Origin: Alphaproteobacteria bacterium
GTDB taxonomy: Bacteria; Pseudomonadota; Alphaproteobacteria; Micavibrionales; Micavibrionaceae
Reading direction: 5' to 3'
Assembly (NCBI GenBank): GCA_016763095.1
Contig: JAESUK010000119.1
Location: 1-7,513, forward strand
DNA: 7,513 bases
Positions within the stretch are counted from its first letter, which is position 1. Each line of letters starts with the position of its first letter. A program made the position numbers and the translations under genes. The notes below the pieces were generated by a model. It was not told the DNA's origin. It made no database searches and saw only the letters and a list, made by a program, of their open reading frames with translations. This document shows, in pieces, positions 6,317 to 7,513 of the stretch.

Positions 6317-7147
6317 CTACAGCCCGATATTGTCAATCAACCGAACAGGACCAAGATATGCCGCCACTAGAATGCGTACATCATCACAATTTTGCAGAGA
6401 AGATATAGGGCGCAATGTCTCAGCATTTCTCAACGTCACATAATCAACCTTGGTAAAGCCTGCAGTAATAATGGCATCTTTTAAAATCAACTCAACTTCT
6501 TGAATACCGCGCTCTTTTACCAATGCGGATGCTTGCTTCAGAATAACATTTAATTGGCGCGCGACCTGAATGTCATCATCACTTAAATATGCATTTCGGG
6601 ATGATAAGGCCAAACCTTCCGCATCACGTATAATCTTGCACCCGATCACATGAACGGAGATATTCAAATCTTTCACCATCTTTTGGATGACTTGTAATTG
6701 CTGAAAAACTTTTTCGCCAAAATACGCACGCGTAGGCTGAACTTGCATAAACAATTTATTGACGATCGTGGTTACGCCTTCAAAGAAATGTGGGCGAAAC
6801 TCACCCTCAAGAACTTCAGAAATCCCAGATACGCGTACGGCTGTTTGAAAGTCTTTTGGATACATCTCGGACACACTCGGCGCCCAAACAGCATCAACAT
6901 TAAGACGCTCAAGTTGCTTGCAATCATCTTCAAAATGGCGTGGATAGGAATCAAAATCCTCATGCGGGGCGAATTGCGCGGGGTTAACAAAGATACTCAC
7001 GATTGTTTTGTTATTATCCGTAAATGATTTTTTGACCAAAGACAAATGCCCTTCGTGAAGCGCACCCATGGTTGGCACAAGACCAACTGATCCAGACACT
7101 TCATTTCGATAAGAACGAAGCTCTTTAAGCGTTTTAATAATTTTCAT
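6317..7147 (-). CDS. panC: Pantothenate synthetase (pantoate--beta-alanine ligase)
   Basis: A cytoplasmic enzyme joining pantoate and beta-alanine with ATP to form pantothenate, the precursor of coenzyme A. At 276 residues it is near full family length. Motifs seen are the HIGH-type PTMGALHEGH (25-34, His31 and His34), VNPAQF (54-59), YPR (68-70), FGEK (143-146), and LALSSRN (179-185). Two normally conserved sites differ: the expected GEKD reads GEKV (Val147), and the expected RPGHF reads RPHFF (118-122). The rest of the protein is canonical, so I still expect it to be PanC, perhaps with altered kinetics. panB is not in the window. ATG 7147 has a weak AAGAGA site 7 bases upstream, at the end of the phosphatase gene. 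It sits 11 bases after that gene and 16 before the ABC ATPase, so it is probably mid-operon. Confidence 0.95.
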   Translation of the reverse strand: MKIIKTLKELRSYRNEVSGSVGLVPTMGALHEGHLSLVKKSFTDNNKTIVSIFVNPAQFAPHEDFDSYPRHFEDDCKQLERLNVDAVWAPSVSEMYPKDFQTAVRVSGISEVLEGEFRPHFFEGVTTIVNKLFMQVQPTRAYFGEKVFQQLQVIQKMVKDLNISVHVIGCKIIRDAEGLALSSRNAYLSDDDIQVARQLNVILKQASALVKERGIQEVELILKDAIITAGFTKVDYVTLRNAETLRPISSLQNCDDVRILVAAYLGPVRLIDNIGL

Positions 7148-7158
7148 TTATTCATCTC

Positions 7159-7513
7159 TTATATTGGTTGGGGAGGTAGTTTTTCAGGAGAATACTTTGC
7201 AAGATGCGCGATACGTCTCTGATTAGCATCTTCTCTATTGACCGTAAAAATATCATTATTTTCAACAGTATCAACAAGCTTTCCACCAAACCCTAAAAGG
7301 CGATCTGCAATTTGAATCATCGCAATATTAGGGGCAGGAAATTCACAATGATCCTTAACAAATTGAACGGCTGAATCAATATCGGTTTGATGTGCTTCCC
7401 AAGCTAAGGCAATAGCAACACTCCGCGATTTCCCTGCCTTACAATGTATAAGAACATCTTGTGATTTATGTACTTCTAAAAACTCAAACGCCTCACGCAT
7501 TATTTCATCAGAA
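7159..7513 (-). CDS. Tyrosine/dual-specificity protein phosphatase (5' end cut by window edge)
   Basis: A partial gene. The frame stays open from the stop at 7159-7161 to the window end, and an ATG at 7500 is probably internal because homologues carry about 50 more residues before this point, including the general-acid Asp. The catalytic loop HCKAGKSRS (codons from about 7446 down to 7420) fits HCxxGxxRS, with the nucleophilic Cys and phosphate-binding Arg both present. After it come an alpha-helical region and PNIAMIQIADRLLGFGGKLVD, a C-terminal pattern I recall from short tyrosine phosphatases of alphaproteobacteria. The substrate is unknown. The last 30 or so residues (NREDANQRRIAHLAKYSPEKLPPQPI region) are a polar tail. 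It is the first visible gene of the minus-strand operon, and its promoter lies outside the window. Confidence 0.85.
   Translation of the reverse strand, partial: SDEIMREAFEFLEVHKSQDVLIHCKAGKSRSVAIALAWEAHQTDIDSAVQFVKDHCEFPAPNIAMIQIADRLLGFGGKLVDTVENNDIFTVNREDANQRRIAHLAKYSPEKLPPQPI

Noticed and set aside
6301..6336. ATPase start at ATG 6336
   Set aside because: It would overlap the end of panC, has no ribosome binding site, and adds 12 residues (TISGCSAFISC type) that do not fit the family N-terminus.
6698..7027. 109-codon plus-strand frame opposite panC
   Set aside because: It is antisense to a well-supported panC, has no recognisable domain, and its composition is that of a shadow frame. The same applies to the other frames overlapping real genes.

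Overview
The window looks like ordinary chromosome from an AT-rich proteobacterium, most likely an alphaproteobacterium. This rests on the kinds of genes present: a Sco/SenC protein, a PhoH-like ATPase, and a short tyrosine phosphatase of a type common in that class. It does not rest on any search, and I would not name an order or genus. Coding density is high, no stretch over 300 bases lacks a gene, and I see no insertion sequence, phage gene, CRISPR array, tRNA or rRNA.

Left part, plus strand (1-3316). Bases 1-58 hold no gene I can support. They end in a clear intrinsic terminator (60-90) closing whatever lies to the left. Next come a PhoH-family ATPase (134-910), a membrane-anchored Sco/SenC copper/thiol protein (981-1586), and an exported protein of the DUF4140/DUF4139 family (1637-3316). 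A terminator-like hairpin ends exactly at the sco start codon, so phoH is probably separate from sco. The sco and DUF4139 genes are 50 bases apart and may be co-transcribed.

Right part, minus strand (7513 down to 3328). A tyrosine/dual-specificity phosphatase (5' end outside the window) is followed by panC, an ABC ATPase, two ABC-2 type permeases and a single-domain SCP2 protein. The first five genes are packed with gaps of 11 and 16 bases and overlaps of 1 and 11 bases, so they read as one operon. The SCP2 gene follows after 96 bases and may have its own promoter. The two strands converge with an 11-base gap at 3317-3327.

Functionally, panC makes pantothenate for coenzyme A. The ATPase and two permeases form a complete ABC-2 (PF06182/DUF990-type) transporter of unknown substrate. 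I found no convincing new system. The points most worth a second look are two altered active-site motifs in PanC, the hairpin abutting the sco start codon, a changed residue beside the Sco copper-ligand histidine, and the uncharacterised transporter fixed between panC and the SCP2 gene.
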